DNA from: Dipteris shenzhenensis | Taxonomy: Eukaryota; Polypodiophyta; Polypodiopsida; Gleicheniales | DNA length: 64,000 nucleotides | Direction: 5' to 3' (one strand) | NCBI GenBank assembly: GCA_047967505.1 | Contig: CM106540.1 | Shown here: positions 50,984-61,473 of the stretch, piece by piece | Position numbering within the stretch: the stretch's first letter is position 1 | Layout of the letters: each line of letters starts with the position of its first letter | Made by a program: the position numbers and the translations under genes | Notes under the pieces: model-generated | The model's database searches: none | The model's input: only the letters and a program-made list of their open reading frames with translations | Told to the model about the DNA's origin: nothing

Positions 50984-51860
50984 TTAAGATGTTCTAAGTA
51001 TCCTTGACAGCAAGTTCCCAAGCATCTGAGCTGAGGAGTACTTAGAGAAAGCATTATGCCAGGCCTTATTTATTAGATTTTGCACACTCTTCAAGTGGAA
51101 TAGTTTAGGGTCAGCTTTAAACCAGGAGGGAAACCAAGAGGGACTTCTCTCACTAGAGCCAAAATCACACCTCAACAAAAGAGGTTTGTGATCTGACAAG
51201 CTTAAAGAAGAGTAAGTTACCACTCTTAAAGATAGATGAGTTTTTAATAAGATTTGGGAAACATAGAACCTGTCTAGTCTAGCTTCCATTCTGTTATCCC
51301 CTACTTGATTATTGCACCAAGTAAAGTCCCTGCTTGTGCTAACATCAATCAGCTGCCAGTGTTCTTTGCACTCTTCCCAAGAAACTAGTTCAAATCCTTT
51401 GATGCATGTGCCTTTTTCATCCATTTGTCTACTTTGTTCTCTATCATGTTGAAATCATGCATTAGGATGCATTTACCATCTGCACATTGTAGAGATTCCC
51501 ATAAGTCCCTCCTTTCTACAGCTGAATTAGGAGCATAAAGAGAGATAACTGAGAGATTAATTCCCTTCACACAACACTACAGCATTAGCCATCTATTGTG
51601 GTCATCTGTAATGATTTGAATAACACTATCCTTATAGTGGGACAATATTCCTATAGTTGTGCCTCCTTTGCCATCCTCATGAGAAGTGAAATACCAAACT
51701 CTTCTTCTATCACTTTGAGTCTATCCTCAAGAGTATTCCTACATGCCTTGACTTCTAAAAAGAGAGGTAATAGAGAATTAGCTCTCAACTAGAAAGCTAG
51801 TTCTTCACTTCTGCCAGGGTTTATCAGCCCTCTAACATTGAGAGTCAAGAATGCCAACAT
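50984..51860 (-). pseudogene. LINE endonuclease (EEP type)
   Basis: ATG at 51860 starts MLAFLTLNVRGLINPGRSEE, the usual ORF2 N-terminus. It continues with 'LSVISLYAPNSAVERRDLW' and 'LMHDFNMIENKVDKW' (51385-51570), then 'SRDFTWCNNQVGDNRMEARL' and 'SLSLSDHKPLLLRCDF' (50984-51424). Asn (NVRG), Asp-x-Asn (DFNM, the preceding Gly-Asp is now His-Asp) and Ser-Asp-His are the catalytic places. Several stops interrupt the first 150 residues. Confidence 0.85.
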
Positions 51861-51889
51861 TGTATCTAACATTCTTCTTTTGCCCCTTT

Positions 51890-52760
51890 TTAGCCCTGGG
51901 GTTGGGGCTATTCACTTACACTGTGGCTACCTTGGATTGTCTTCTCTTGTGTTGTACTACTGTGAATGCTTTGCCTTGATTAGTGTCCTCCTGAGATGGT
52001 GCAGTGATTTGAGCACCCTTCCCTCGATCATCCTCTGACTCTTCCTCACTAGCTTCTACCTCTTCCATGGCATCTTCTCTATTGACATCTTCCTCAAATT
52101 CTTTGGACCAACGAGCCTCTATAACAATGTTGTCATCTTGGTTGACCTTATGCCTAGTTTTCTTGATCCCTCAGAGGCTCAAAAAAGTTTTTATTTACAG
52201 TTTCTGACTGTTTGACATCCTTTTCTTTATCACTAGCTCTAGTGATATTCTGAGTAGTGGGCTAGCTTTTAGTAGGGGATTTCTGGGTTTTAGGTACCCA
52301 CTTTTTAGTAGGAGAGGACTGCTTGGCAGCATTGGATTCTAGTTCCTTGACTTTGAATCTCTTTAAAGGGCAGCTTTTAACCACATGAGTGGACAGTCCA
52401 CATAAAAAACATGAATGGGGAAGAGTTTTATATAAAAGGGGCTATTCTCTGAAACCACTACCATTTCTATTGAGGATGGTGAGAGTCTTGGGCATCTCCT
52501 CTACTATGTCCCTCTTGATGCAAATAGGAGGATTGCCTCTAGGATTGATAAAGTTTTCTTGTTCTACCCCAAGTACTTCTCCCAGACTACATAAGAAGGG
52601 AAGTTGGTTGCATAGATAGAGAGGTAAATCAGGGAGTTCCACCCAAACAAGGATCTTGGTTGATCTAAGGGCATCAGGGGAGAAATCCTTGGACCACCAC
52701 CAAGCTCCATAGATTAGAAAGAGTTAGTACATGCAAGTTAAGATCCAAGTGAAAGGAAGC
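51890..52760 (-). pseudogene. LINE ORF1 with DUF4283-like block and zinc knuckle
   Basis: The frame gives 'WWSKDFSPDALRSTKILVWV', 'ELPDLPLYLCNQLPFLCSL', 'GEVLGVEQENF' (52442-52700), then CFLCGLSTHVVKSC at about 52375-52420, a perfect Cys-x2-Cys-x4-His-x4-Cys knuckle. A Lys/Ser/Thr-rich tail follows. This is the RNA-binding nucleocapsid-like protein of plant L1 elements. It ends 30-50 bases upstream of ORF2. Confidence 0.8.
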
Positions 52761-52880
52761 CATGATTTCAAGATACAATTTGTGGGCACCATAAAAGAAT
52801 CACTGCCCTGCAAAGATAGCTATTCAAAGTGCTATTTGAAGAGAAAGAAGATGGTATAGGCAACAATGGAATGTTGTTAA

Positions 52881-54063
52881 CTCTATTTTAAGAAACCTAG
52901 TAGACATATATCTACTATCAAAAAGGAAAAAAATTGGTGATTGAATATGCTTCTCTTATCCAATCAAAATGTCAGTATAAGGTTTCTAAGTGACGATCCA
53001 AAGTAGAAAACTAGTGTACATAGACAGCTTCAAGAAACTACAAGATATGACCTATGTAAGGGGATATCAACTCTGACAAAATGCTAAGAGTGATAGATTC
53101 TTAACAAGTGCAATCCTTAATCCTAGAAATTCAGAGCAAAAACTTACTGGTTGATTGTACTTTGTAGGCCTTAGATATCCCACTAGTTGAGGACACGGCC
53201 ACAGTAGGGCTTCCTTTATCAGTTGCACTTCAGCCAACATAAGCAAGGGCTTCCACAATTTGGGTTGAAAAAGAAAAAATATGTGATGGACCACAAGGGC
53301 TTCCTTTATTAGTTGTCACTTCAACCAACATAGGCAAGGCAGAAGTGTGTGATGGCCCACAAGGGCATGCCTAAACTATTTCATCTTTTGAGAGTTTGGC
53401 AATACAAGAAAAGGGCTGCAGATAAGGTTATCACCAGATTCAAAATCAAAGTGTAGAATAAGAGATCAACTTGAGAAGGAAGGCATGGAGGATCAACCTA
53501 ACACTTTGTTAATCATGAACACCTCCTAAATTTTGGCAAGTGAGTTGAATGGCGAGTATGTGCACCCAATGGGAGGATGTGGGGAAATCCCTCGCATGTA
53601 CATAATAGGTATTTGACTATTTAACCAAGTGAAGAATCCCAACCATTAATCCCAATGCTACACCAAGCTTTCATTAAGCATGGCAAGGGTGATCCCCCTT
53701 CTATCCTATACTTCATCCACGACTCCATGGTGGGGGTCTCATAGCACATCAAGCCTATCCGAAACCTCCCTTATCGGGATATAAACCTAAATTGAAATAG
53801 ACGTAGTTCTGTAATGAGAGGTACATAACAACTCAAGAGAATGCCACTCAACTTTAGTGTATGGTGAGATATTTCTATGAAATCGACACCTAACAAAGCA
53901 AACAAAATGAAATGTATCCCATAATACTCAATGAGCAAATACTAGATGTGTAAGTAAACTTCGATGACCATGAGTATGTAATTACCCTATAGGGACGAGC
54001 CCAAAAAATATATATAGCATGAGAAGGACATAAACCAAACCTTGAGGGAGTTGTGTCTATGAG
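52881..54063. other. No gene recognised; short tandem repeats
   Basis: Contains two copies of 'gggcttcctttatcagttg' type sequence (53208-53250 and 53296-53339) and of 'tgtgatggaccacaagggc' (53282 and 53347). Nothing else stands out. Confidence 0.5.
53208..53365. repeat. Tandem duplication of about 65-88 bp
   Basis: 'gggcttcctttat[c/t]agttg' plus 'cacttca[g/a]ccaacata[a/g]gcaagg' occurs twice, 88 bp apart. A second word 'tgtgatgg[a/c]ccacaagggc' is repeated 65 bp apart. Confidence 0.8.
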
Positions 54064-54480
54064 TTGCAAAAATGCGAGGATGAATCAAGGGGAAATCCCA
54101 AAATTTCAAGCATTCTTGGAGCGAGCCAATTGAATTCAACAAAAATCAATCACAGACTACCATTTGACCACCTTCAAACAAACAAGGACGAAGATGATGA
54201 ACTACCACCAGATCTCCCAGAACTCGAAGAGCTTGAGTACAAGGTAGCAACAGATTTTGAACAAGCAGCAAAAGATACAGTCGTTAATAGCAACAACAAA
54301 GAAGAAGATCAAGACAAAGGAAATCAACTTCTACATCTTCAAAAACAACTAGTGCAATACCGGGACCAACATATGAAAAATTTATCTAAATTTTTGTTGA
54401 ATTGAGAAATCCAAGAGTTGTCAAAGGAAATCTACACACTTAAGACCAAGTTGGCTAGAGTAGAGAGGAGTCAAAACATA
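54064..54480 (+). pseudogene. Coiled-coil-like acidic frame, unidentified
   Basis: The frame 54064-54405 reads 'DEDDELPPDLPELEELEYKV', 'DFEQAAKDTVVNSNNKEEDQ', 'QLLHLQKQLVQYRDQH'. After one stop the same frame goes on 'EIQELSKEIYTLKTKLARVE', so the original was probably longer, with heptad-like Leu spacing. It may be a retroelement gag N-terminus or a gene fragment; no domain is named. More open pieces in the same direction lie at 54720-54900 ('DMEFTFIEIDKPFDTFVQKI'). Confidence 0.4.
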
Positions 54481-55630
54481 TAGGTTCCTTAGTCCAAGAA
54501 GGATTGGAGCAGTAGCTTAGGGAGGAACTTGAAGCCTCCTCAGTTCAATTTTTATCGCCAATTAAATCTTTTCCATTGTTTTCAGTTGATAGATCTAGTG
54601 ACCCTAGTAAAATGAATTTGGGGAGCAGATTGTATTACAACCACTGAAGCAGCACAAACCTTGGTAATGGCAAAAACAAAGAAAAAGCAAAAAATTGTGA
54701 CATAGATACAGGATGTTCAAGATTATGATATGGAGTTTACATTTATAGAAATAGATAAACCTTTTGATACTTTTGTTCAAAAAATTACAAATGTTTCCAA
54801 CAGTGAACTTGGTGTGGATGACAAACAGCCCACTGACACAACCTAGATACCAGACCTTAAGTTAGTTGATTATGTAGACTCTCTTTTAAAAGGAGAAGAT
54901 ATAGACTAGTCATCTAGCTCTCACAACAAGAGGACACGAAGGTGGTTCATTTTGTCAAAGAAACAATCAATCTTTGAATAATTTCTCAATTTCATTCTCT
55001 ACAAGTAGTTCAACTCTACAACATAGTTTTTTAGTTTGTACTTAGTCTACAATCAATGGTCTGATAGATATAGATGTATAGATCTTTGAACACACTGGCA
55101 CCACTTTGATATTATCAATTTTGGTTTCTACTTAAGATGGTGGTGAACAGCTATGTGGGATCTGCCAGTACCCTAGTACTGCACTAAGCTATGCTAGCAA
55201 ATAATCGCATAGTCTCTATTTGATGGGATGTTTACATCAGAGATGGGAGTTCATCAATTTTTGAAGGTAAGAAATCTTAAGTTTTGGGGTGGGTTCAGGT
55301 CTAGGAATTTAGTCCAAATTCTTATTCACCAGGTGTGCCAGCTATTAAGGGGTCAATAAATTAACCCAAAGTTAGTATCGACATGGTTAAGTGTTGTGAT
55401 AGCTAGAAGTGGCAACTGCATATACAACTACCAAGTCAGGTAAAGAAGAGAGCAAGAGAGGATAATATATTGAGTAATGATCTATTCTGTAATGATCTAT
55501 TATGTTGAGTAATGAAGACTCAGATCTGACTGTCTTCTTATATTCTGTATACTATTTATCTATTTCTACTTTGATGCAATGTCTTGTTCGTTCTCTTTTA
55601 AATATGAAATGAGAGATAGTAAGATGCATT
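54481..55630. other. No gene assigned
   Basis: Apart from the short plus frame at 54720-54900 I see nothing supported. 'attctgtaatgatctattatg' type words repeat near 55480-55500. Confidence 0.4.
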
Positions 55631-55638
55631 CTACCTGA

Positions 55639-55900
55639 CTATATGAACCTGGCAGCATGCGTGGATCTGAATACTTTAATGTTAATACTAGTAAGGACTC
55701 CCAAGGGTTCTGCAGTTCTGCCATCGGCCAACTTCACCACCAGATGGGTTTGCTTGAGCGTTGGTTTTCCCCACTTCACCCAACATTCCTTGGTACACAC
55801 ACTCACTCTCGCTCCCCCATCCAAGATGGCATCAACCTTTTGGTGTTGATAGGTTATGGGGATAGCCATGTTTGTGTCATCACCCTCTAAGTATTGGCCT
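55639..55900 (-). pseudogene. Retropepsin-like aspartic protease fragment with DGG
   Basis: The minus frame 55639-55869 reads 'YQHQKVDAILDGGARVSVCT', 'KECWVKWGKPTLKQTHLVV', 'KLADGRTAEPLGVLTSINIK'. This is the layout of gag-associated retropepsins: a substrate strand, Asp-[Ser/Thr]-Gly-Ala, then 'LADG…PLGVL'. Here the catalytic triplet is Asp-Gly-Gly. No gag or RT of the same strand is next to it. It is a solitary domain relic from a Ty3/gypsy-like element. Confidence 0.7.
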
Positions 55901-56079
55901 AGCTAATTGATGGGAACATTGGGTAAGTTCTACCCCTCCTCTGGTGGTGATTGGCTAGCCTTACGATGGCTAGCAAGGCCTGGGGGTAGGAATTGTCTAT
56001 TCATCCAGTTGGATAGGTCTCACCAAAGGATGGGATTCCCTCTCAACAAGGAGGTGATCGGCATTTTTACCTCAGTCGA

Positions 56080-56335
56080 GAGCGGGGATTCCTAAGGAGC
56101 ATCACTTATGCATATTGTGCGACTGTCAGGAGGTTGAGTCGGAGGGGCATTTTATTTTCAGGTGCCCAGTGTACTATGAGATCTGAGGTCGCTACCACTG
56201 CCTCTTTAGAGATGCGGCTCCGGGCTCCTTTTCAGATTCCATGCCTACCCAGATCAGAGATGCCTTGCGACCTTCATTCACGAGGGGGTCGGACACAAAG
56301 AGTACTTACTCAGGCGACGGGGCTTGAACACATCA
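56080..56335 (+). pseudogene. LINE zinc-tail fragment, third copy
   Basis: Plus strand: 'PKEHHLCILCDCQEVESEGH', 'FIFRCPVYYEI', a stop, then 'GRYHCLFRDAAPG' and 'RDALRPSFTRG'. The Cys-x2-Cys…His-x4-Cys set is intact. It is the same family as 11.1 kb and 15.5 kb, closest to the latter in 'DEVESEEH' / 'QEVESEGH'. Confidence 0.75.
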
Positions 56336-56558
56336 TCATTTTCGTAGCTTCTTGTTATAATCTAGGGATGTCTTCAAGTTCTCAAAATCTCTATATCCGA
56401 TACGTGATCGCAAAACATTTTCCACATTTGTATTCTTCATGACATACTTTGCACAAAATGTCCTTGTTTGTAGTGTGCCTTTCCTCAGACGCACCCAAAT
56501 GGATTGCATTAGTTGGTTCACAAGCACTTTAATTGACTTGAACAAAAATTTTGGTATG

Positions 56559-56803
56559 TATGTTGCAAATTTATGGGATTTATGCATGAGCTCTTGCAAT
56601 GTCTTGGAAGCATAGTTTTGAATTTCCAATTCTTTGAGGTGATCCAAAGTAAAGTGTGGGAAAATTTAGCTCCTCATTATATTTTCTTTGAAATAATCCA
56701 ATTGATTTAGGTATTTATGTTGCAAATTTGTGGGATTTATGCATGAGCTCTTGCAATGTCTTGGAAGGATAGTTTGAATTTACAATTCTTTAGGTGATCC
56801 AAA
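56559..56803. repeat. Pair of about 88-bp direct repeats
   Basis: 56559-56648 and 56716-56803 share 'gggatttatgcatgagctc' plus 'ttgcaatgtcttggaag' and 'ggtgatccaaa', with a few substitutions and single-base losses; 157 bp apart. Confidence 0.88.
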
Positions 56804-57029
56804 ACATTAAAATTAAGGAAAGTTCCTTTGTTCCATCGAAATGCTCTCTAGAATTTTACATAGCATCAATATTACCGTCACAATAACCGTCGAAATTCTC
56901 TCTAGATTATTACACAACACCATTAAAAGAATCAATAAAATTGTGGAAAAGAACAATATATTACCAACAGTTTTATCGATGCTTCGGGGACTAATAAACT
57001 ATGACTGGGTGTAATAATCAACATGTGCA

Positions 57030-57235
57030 TGACTTTGGTGAAAAGAGGCTTCAAGGGTGTTTAACAGATGGTGACCATCCCTTCGATGCAGCCATAGCAA
57101 TGACTGCTCTTCCAGTTGCCATCCTTGCAACCGGACTGAATGTTTCTTCATAATCAATGCCATATGTCTGTGCATACCCCTTGACAACTAATCTTGCCTT
57201 GTATCTACTCACAAAACCATCTGAGGTCATGCAGA
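57030..57235 (-). pseudogene. copia reverse transcriptase N-terminal fragment
   Basis: Minus strand reads '[20 protein letters not shown]', '[20 protein letters not shown]', the start of copia RT. It is cut at both ends. It is opposite in strand to the copia integrase that begins within a few bases on the right, so the two cannot be parts of one undisturbed element. Confidence 0.85.
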
Positions 57236-57239
57236 ATGG

Positions 57240-58430
57240 ATGCAGGATGTAAGGAAAATGGAAAAATCAGAATTTGTGGAGACTGGTGATGATACTGCAC
57301 ATCCTATTGTGTAGATTGGTAAAATTCCTTTGTATATGCAGGATGGGAAAAAGAAATACCTATCTGATGTATTTCATGTCCCAAACATCACCAAGAACCT
57401 GGTTTCTGTTGGTTAAATGGTTGAGCAGGGCTTGCAGGTCAGATTTAATCCTCATGGATGTTTTATTGAGGATATGAAAAATAAAGGTCGATTGATAGCA
57501 AAAGGTAAGAAGAAGGGCAGGATGTTTACATTGGACGCGGACATGCCTGAATTGAGTGCAGCAATGTTTGCATATGGGACCAGTGTAGTTGCATATATTA
57601 ATATCTAGCATAAACGCATTGGTCATGCTAATGTACAGCAACTTAAATTAATGCAGGCCCAAAATATTGTTGCAGGATTGCCTAAGTTTAGGGTTGCAGA
57701 AATGCATAAGGTATGTGAAGCCTATCAATTTGGAAAACAGGCAAGGAAACCATTTCCTAGACATGTTCAAGAGAGTAAGAGGCCATTGGAATTAATCCAC
57801 TCTAATTTGTGTGGACTACTAAAGCTGCATCTATTGGAGGCTGTCATTATTTTGTTACTTTTATTGATGACTACAGCAGAAAAGTTTGGGTGTATTTTAT
57901 GAAAAAGAAAAGTGAAGTGCTTGGGCATTTCAAAGCTTTTAAAGCTATGGTTGAAAAAGAAATAGGCTTGCAAATAAAATGCCTAAGGTCAGATGGAGGG
58001 GGAGAGTACCTCTCAAATGAGTTTGCAAGGTTCCTATAGGAGCATGGCATAAAGCAACAATATTCATGCAGTCATACCCCACAACCAAATGGACTTGCAG
58101 AAAGGAAAAACAGGCATATTGGAGAGGTAGCTCGTGCCATGCTCAACGAAAAAGAACTGCCAGATTTTTATTGGGCTAAAGCAGTTGCTACAGCAATCTA
58201 CATAATGAACAGGATTCCCACTACAGCAATACATGGCATGATGCTAGAGGAGAGGTATACTGGTAGGAAACCAGATATATTTCTCATTTGAAAGTTTTTG
58301 GTTGCATTGCCTATGTTCATGTGCCAAATGAGTTGAGATCCAACTTGGATCCAAAAGTTGAGATCCAAGTTGGATCCAAAAGTTGGATAGATTTACCCAA
58401 AATGTCCATTGAGAAATTCGAGCCCTCTAT
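57240..58430 (+). pseudogene. copia protease-end and integrase fragment
   Basis: Plus strand: 'KKKYLSDVFHVPNITKNLVS' (protease-integrase spacer), 'HKRIGHANVQQLKLMQAQN' and 'VCEAYQFGKQARKPFP' (zinc end; the first Cys-x2-Cys is CEAYQ, so one Cys is lost). It continues with 'FIDDYSRKVWVYFMKKKSE', 'CLRSDGGGEYLSNEFARF', 'HTPQPNGLAERKNRHIGEVA' (the Asp and Glu of the triad). Stops and at least two shifts break it. It ends just after 'LEERYTGRKPDIF', followed by a 25-bp duplication. Confidence 0.88.
58332..58381. repeat. 25-bp tandem duplication
   Basis: 'gttgagatccaa[c/g]ttggatccaaaa' at 58332-58356 and 58357-58381, one mismatch, at the end of the copia integrase fragment. Confidence 0.93.
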
Positions 58431-59120
58431 TTTCTAATCCGACAATGCTATTGAGGTTTGAAGGTGATGGGAACAATGGAATGTATGGATACATTTCGAC
58501 TCAACATTCAACTGCGAAAATGTATAAGACATTGTATGTTCGAGAAATAATGGAGAAGGTGCAAGAAATGTCGATAAATTCAGACTTAAAAGAGCAGCTG
58601 CAAAGGGAAATCGAAGAGCATTCAAAGACAGAATAAGCTACGAAGAGCAAGAACGAAGAGAACGGTTCTTGGAGACAGGCAACGAAGCAATAGAATCCGA
58701 AACATTGCGGAGTTAAAAGCTGGCACTGAAGGAAAGCAAGGTAAAAGCACATCTTGTTTAGCCATTGTATTTGTATATGTGTGTCTTTCTTGCAAGCAAA
58801 TCTGTGATATTGTAAAGTGTGATTGTTACAGGGAAATTTTGAGACCTCAAAAAGAAAACGTTGATTTTAATTTAATTGCCCTTAGGAGGAATGTGTCATC
58901 TTCAATGAACAAATGCAATACAGGAAACACACTTAGATTAAAAACATGTCATTAAATTGCATATCTAAACTTCAAATTCAAGAAAGGTAGGTGCTTTACA
59001 TCAAGATTCTCATCTTGCTCGAGCACATCATCGTTAAACAAGGAGATACCCATCTCCACCTTCCCCTCGGAGCTCTGACTGATATCCAAGCTTGCAATGA
59101 GGTCCATTCGTGCTTGTGTT
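58431..59120. other. No assigned gene; possible exon-like basic stretch
   Basis: 58641-58740 in one plus frame is basic ('ARTKRTVLGDRQRSNRIRN') and ends at CAAG|GTAAAA, which could be a splice donor. See findings. The rest has no support. Confidence 0.3.
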
Positions 59121-59122
59121 TC

Positions 59123-59527
59123 CTAGAAGATTGTCTCATTCACATCTTCATACATTTTGGCTTGTTCAAAACAGATGGACAATTCTTCCGAAGGATTGAA
59201 TTTGTCCTCCAACTCTAACAAAGGATCTTCATCAATCCTTACTTCCTTGTCGACCCTACAAGATTGTGCAATAAGGGCAATTGCATAATCCTCTCTCAAA
59301 TTGAAGAGACACTGTATGTCATACAACAGGACATACTCTTTTCCCTCAATATTGAAACAGGGGAGAATGGGCACAGTGAGGTCGGAGCTTTTAGCCTCAA
59401 TGTCATCCACTAGGACAACATCTCTTAGTGTCTCATTTTTTAAGGCCACTAGATCCAATGCTGCAACTGCAAGCTCCTCCTCTTTCAGATCATCTTCTCT
59501 TTTGCATCTAGTAGATCCTTGGCCACA
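59123..59527 (-). CDS. Hypothetical acidic frame, about 130 residues
   Basis: The open minus-strand frame extends upstream of 59458 without a Met: 'KREDDLKEEELAVAALDLV', 'DVVLVDDIEAKSSDLTVPIL', 'NIEGKEYVLLYDIQCLFNLR', 'IDEDPLLELEDKFNPSEELS'. Composition is protein-like and acidic, so it may be an internal exon or a broken gene. No family recognised. It ends at TGA… 59123. Confidence 0.35.
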   Translation of the reverse strand, partial: CGQGSTRCKREDDLKEEELAVAALDLVALKNETLRDVVLVDDIEAKSSDLTVPILPCFNIEGKEYVLLYDIQCLFNLREDYAIALIAQSCRVDKEVRIDEDPLLELEDKFNPSEELSICFEQAKMYEDVNETIF

Positions 59528-60074
59528 AAGTATTAATCTCTAGGTTCCATATAAAACATCAGGTCTAGACAAATTCAGGTAAATCTTAAAGAGAATGGTC
59601 TCAGACCATGCAAAAGATGAAGCAAATGCCTAAGATATGATGCAGTGGAATTGGATAGATCAAGAAAACACTTGGAAAGGTGGATCAAGACTGTGGTGTA
59701 TTTAAGTACCTGTATCCTTTCTCTCCATGGATTTTGCACGTGTAGGTAGGTGAGGATGATGGTGGGAGACAAGCCAAGGCTAAAGTGTTGTCCAGATGAA
59801 GATGAGGAAGAAGATAAGGCTACGGTGTAGGAGAAGATGAAGATCAAAACTATTGAATGGATGGAGAAAAGTGAAGATAAGAGGAGATGGCACAGATATC
59901 TATGCAAGTCACACTTGTTAGCCACACATGCCAAAAACGGTCTTCAACATACTAGTGAGTTAAGTATGTAGTGATTGCTTGCACCTACTTTTAGACCAAG
60001 CCGCCAGACTTAATCATCCCCCTTGTAATCTCCATCTCGAGTTTCATCTTCCTCCTTATAGGCTTGTGCTATCC

Positions 60075-60385
60075 AACCTCACTAACTCTATCACATTGAC
60101 CCAATACAGCTCCAGCTCCATCACCTAGACCCACTATAGCTCTAGCTCAACCCATCAAGCTGACACCCATCAAATTGTCACCCACAACCTCACTAGCTCT
60201 CACACACTGACCCACTACAGCTCAAGCTCTATTACCTAGACCCACTACAGCTCTAGCTCAACCCATCAAGCTGACACCCATCAAACTGTCACCCACAACC
60301 TCACCAGCTCTATCACACTAACCCACTGTAGCTCAAGCTCTATCATCGAGACCCACTATAGCTCTAGCTCAACCCATCAAGCTCA
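60075..60385. repeat. Minisatellite, about 112-bp unit, nearly three copies
   Basis: Each unit contains 'acctcac[t/c]agctct', 'gacccacta[c/t]agctcaag', 'agctctagctcaacccatca' and 'ctgtcaccca'. Units begin near 60078, 60189 and 60298. The pattern is made of smaller 'ccactacagctc' repeats. Block B carries a shorter version (61085-61215). Confidence 0.85.
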
Positions 60386-60770
60386 TATTATCACATAATA
60401 ATAAGGTTAGTACTTTTTGTAAGCTGGTCTTTCTCTATTCATTCTACACACTCTTGCACACCAATTTACTCAAAATCGCGATTTTCTAGTGTTTTTAAGA
60501 CTATTACTCCAAATCGCGTTTTTTAGCAAATCATGGCATACATAGCATGTTTTGATCATAAATGCGTTATGGGGTGTTTTCTTGCTAAGAGGGTCTCAAA
60601 TCGCATTTTTAAGGGAAAAACACTCCTGTCCTCTATGGAACAAGGACTGGGATCTAAGGAAAAGTGAAGTCTAGACAATCACAGATCAAGAAAACACTAC
60701 TGCCCACAAATATAGCAGATTCCAAAGTGGGATATATATTTTTTCTCTGCATGGCTAGCCCTGGTGATTT
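60386..60770. other. Spacer with repeated AAATCGC words
   Basis: 'aaaatcgcgattttc' (60474), 'aaatcgcgtttttt' (60514) and 'aaatcgcattttta' (60598). No gene seen. Confidence 0.5.
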
Positions 60771-61473
60771 GTTTGTGGCTCTTGCACAGGTGCAAGAAGG
60801 GGGGGGGATGATGGTAGTGATGATGTTGTCCAGATGTAGATAAGGATGTGGTGTTAGAGAAAAGAAAAGAAGATCAAAACTATTGGAGGGATGAAAAAAA
60901 GTGTAGATAAGAGGAGATGGCACAGTTATCAATGCAACTCACATTCGTCATGTTAGCCAAACATGCGAAAAACAGTCTTCTAGCTACATGTGTATTTAAG
61001 TGCTAATCATTGCTTGCACATATTTTGAGACCAAACCACAACTAAGTAGAGTTACCCTTCTCTTTTCATCTCTATCTCTAGTTTCAGTTGCCTCCAACCT
61101 CACCAAATCACCACCTCCATCACAAAGACCCACTGCAACTCCAGCTCCAATCTCACCAGCTCCATCACCCACTACAGCTCTAGCTCCAACCTCACCACCT
61201 CCAGCTCTATCCTAAACCATCACCTAGACTATCTGTCATCAAGAGACACAAGCCCAAGTAAGAAATTTGTTACCCATCGTTGTTTTTTGCCTGTTGTTAA
61301 GGTGAAATGGCCATTCTCTAGCTTTCTCTCAAAGACACTTTATGAGTTGTTTCTGTTAAGCACATCTCATCTGCATTCTAGAGTTTGCTACATCAAATTT
61401 AGGAGTATGCTATATCAAATTGATTGATTAGAGTACAAGATCAAAATCCTAAAAGAAGGGGAAGCCTGTACAC

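Larger units (their letters stand above)
47465..52880 (-). mobile_element. Long L1-type LINE relic, ORF1 plus ORF2
   Basis: Minus strand, 5' to 3': ORF1 with a DUF4283-like block and zinc knuckle (about 52760-51890), ORF2 endonuclease (51860-50984), reverse transcriptase (50510-48900), zinc tail (48830-48160) and a Ser/Pro/Gln-rich 3' segment (48138-47506). An A/T-rich 'aataataat' stretch near 47465-47475 may be the tail. Nearly all domains can be traced over 5.3 kb, but frames are broken about once every 200-400 bp. I could not find flanking target duplications. Confidence 0.85.
59740..61220. repeat. Duplicated block A (59740-60130) and B (60770-61220)
   Basis: Shared landmarks in the same order: 'gaagatcaaaactattg', 'agataagaggagatggcaca', 'ttagcca[c/a]acatgc', 'tgcttgcac', 'ctctagtttcag/ctcgagtttcat', and 'cctcac…ctccatcac…cccact'. 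The copies start about 1.0-1.05 kb apart. They differ by many substitutions and indels, so the duplication is old. Confidence 0.8.
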
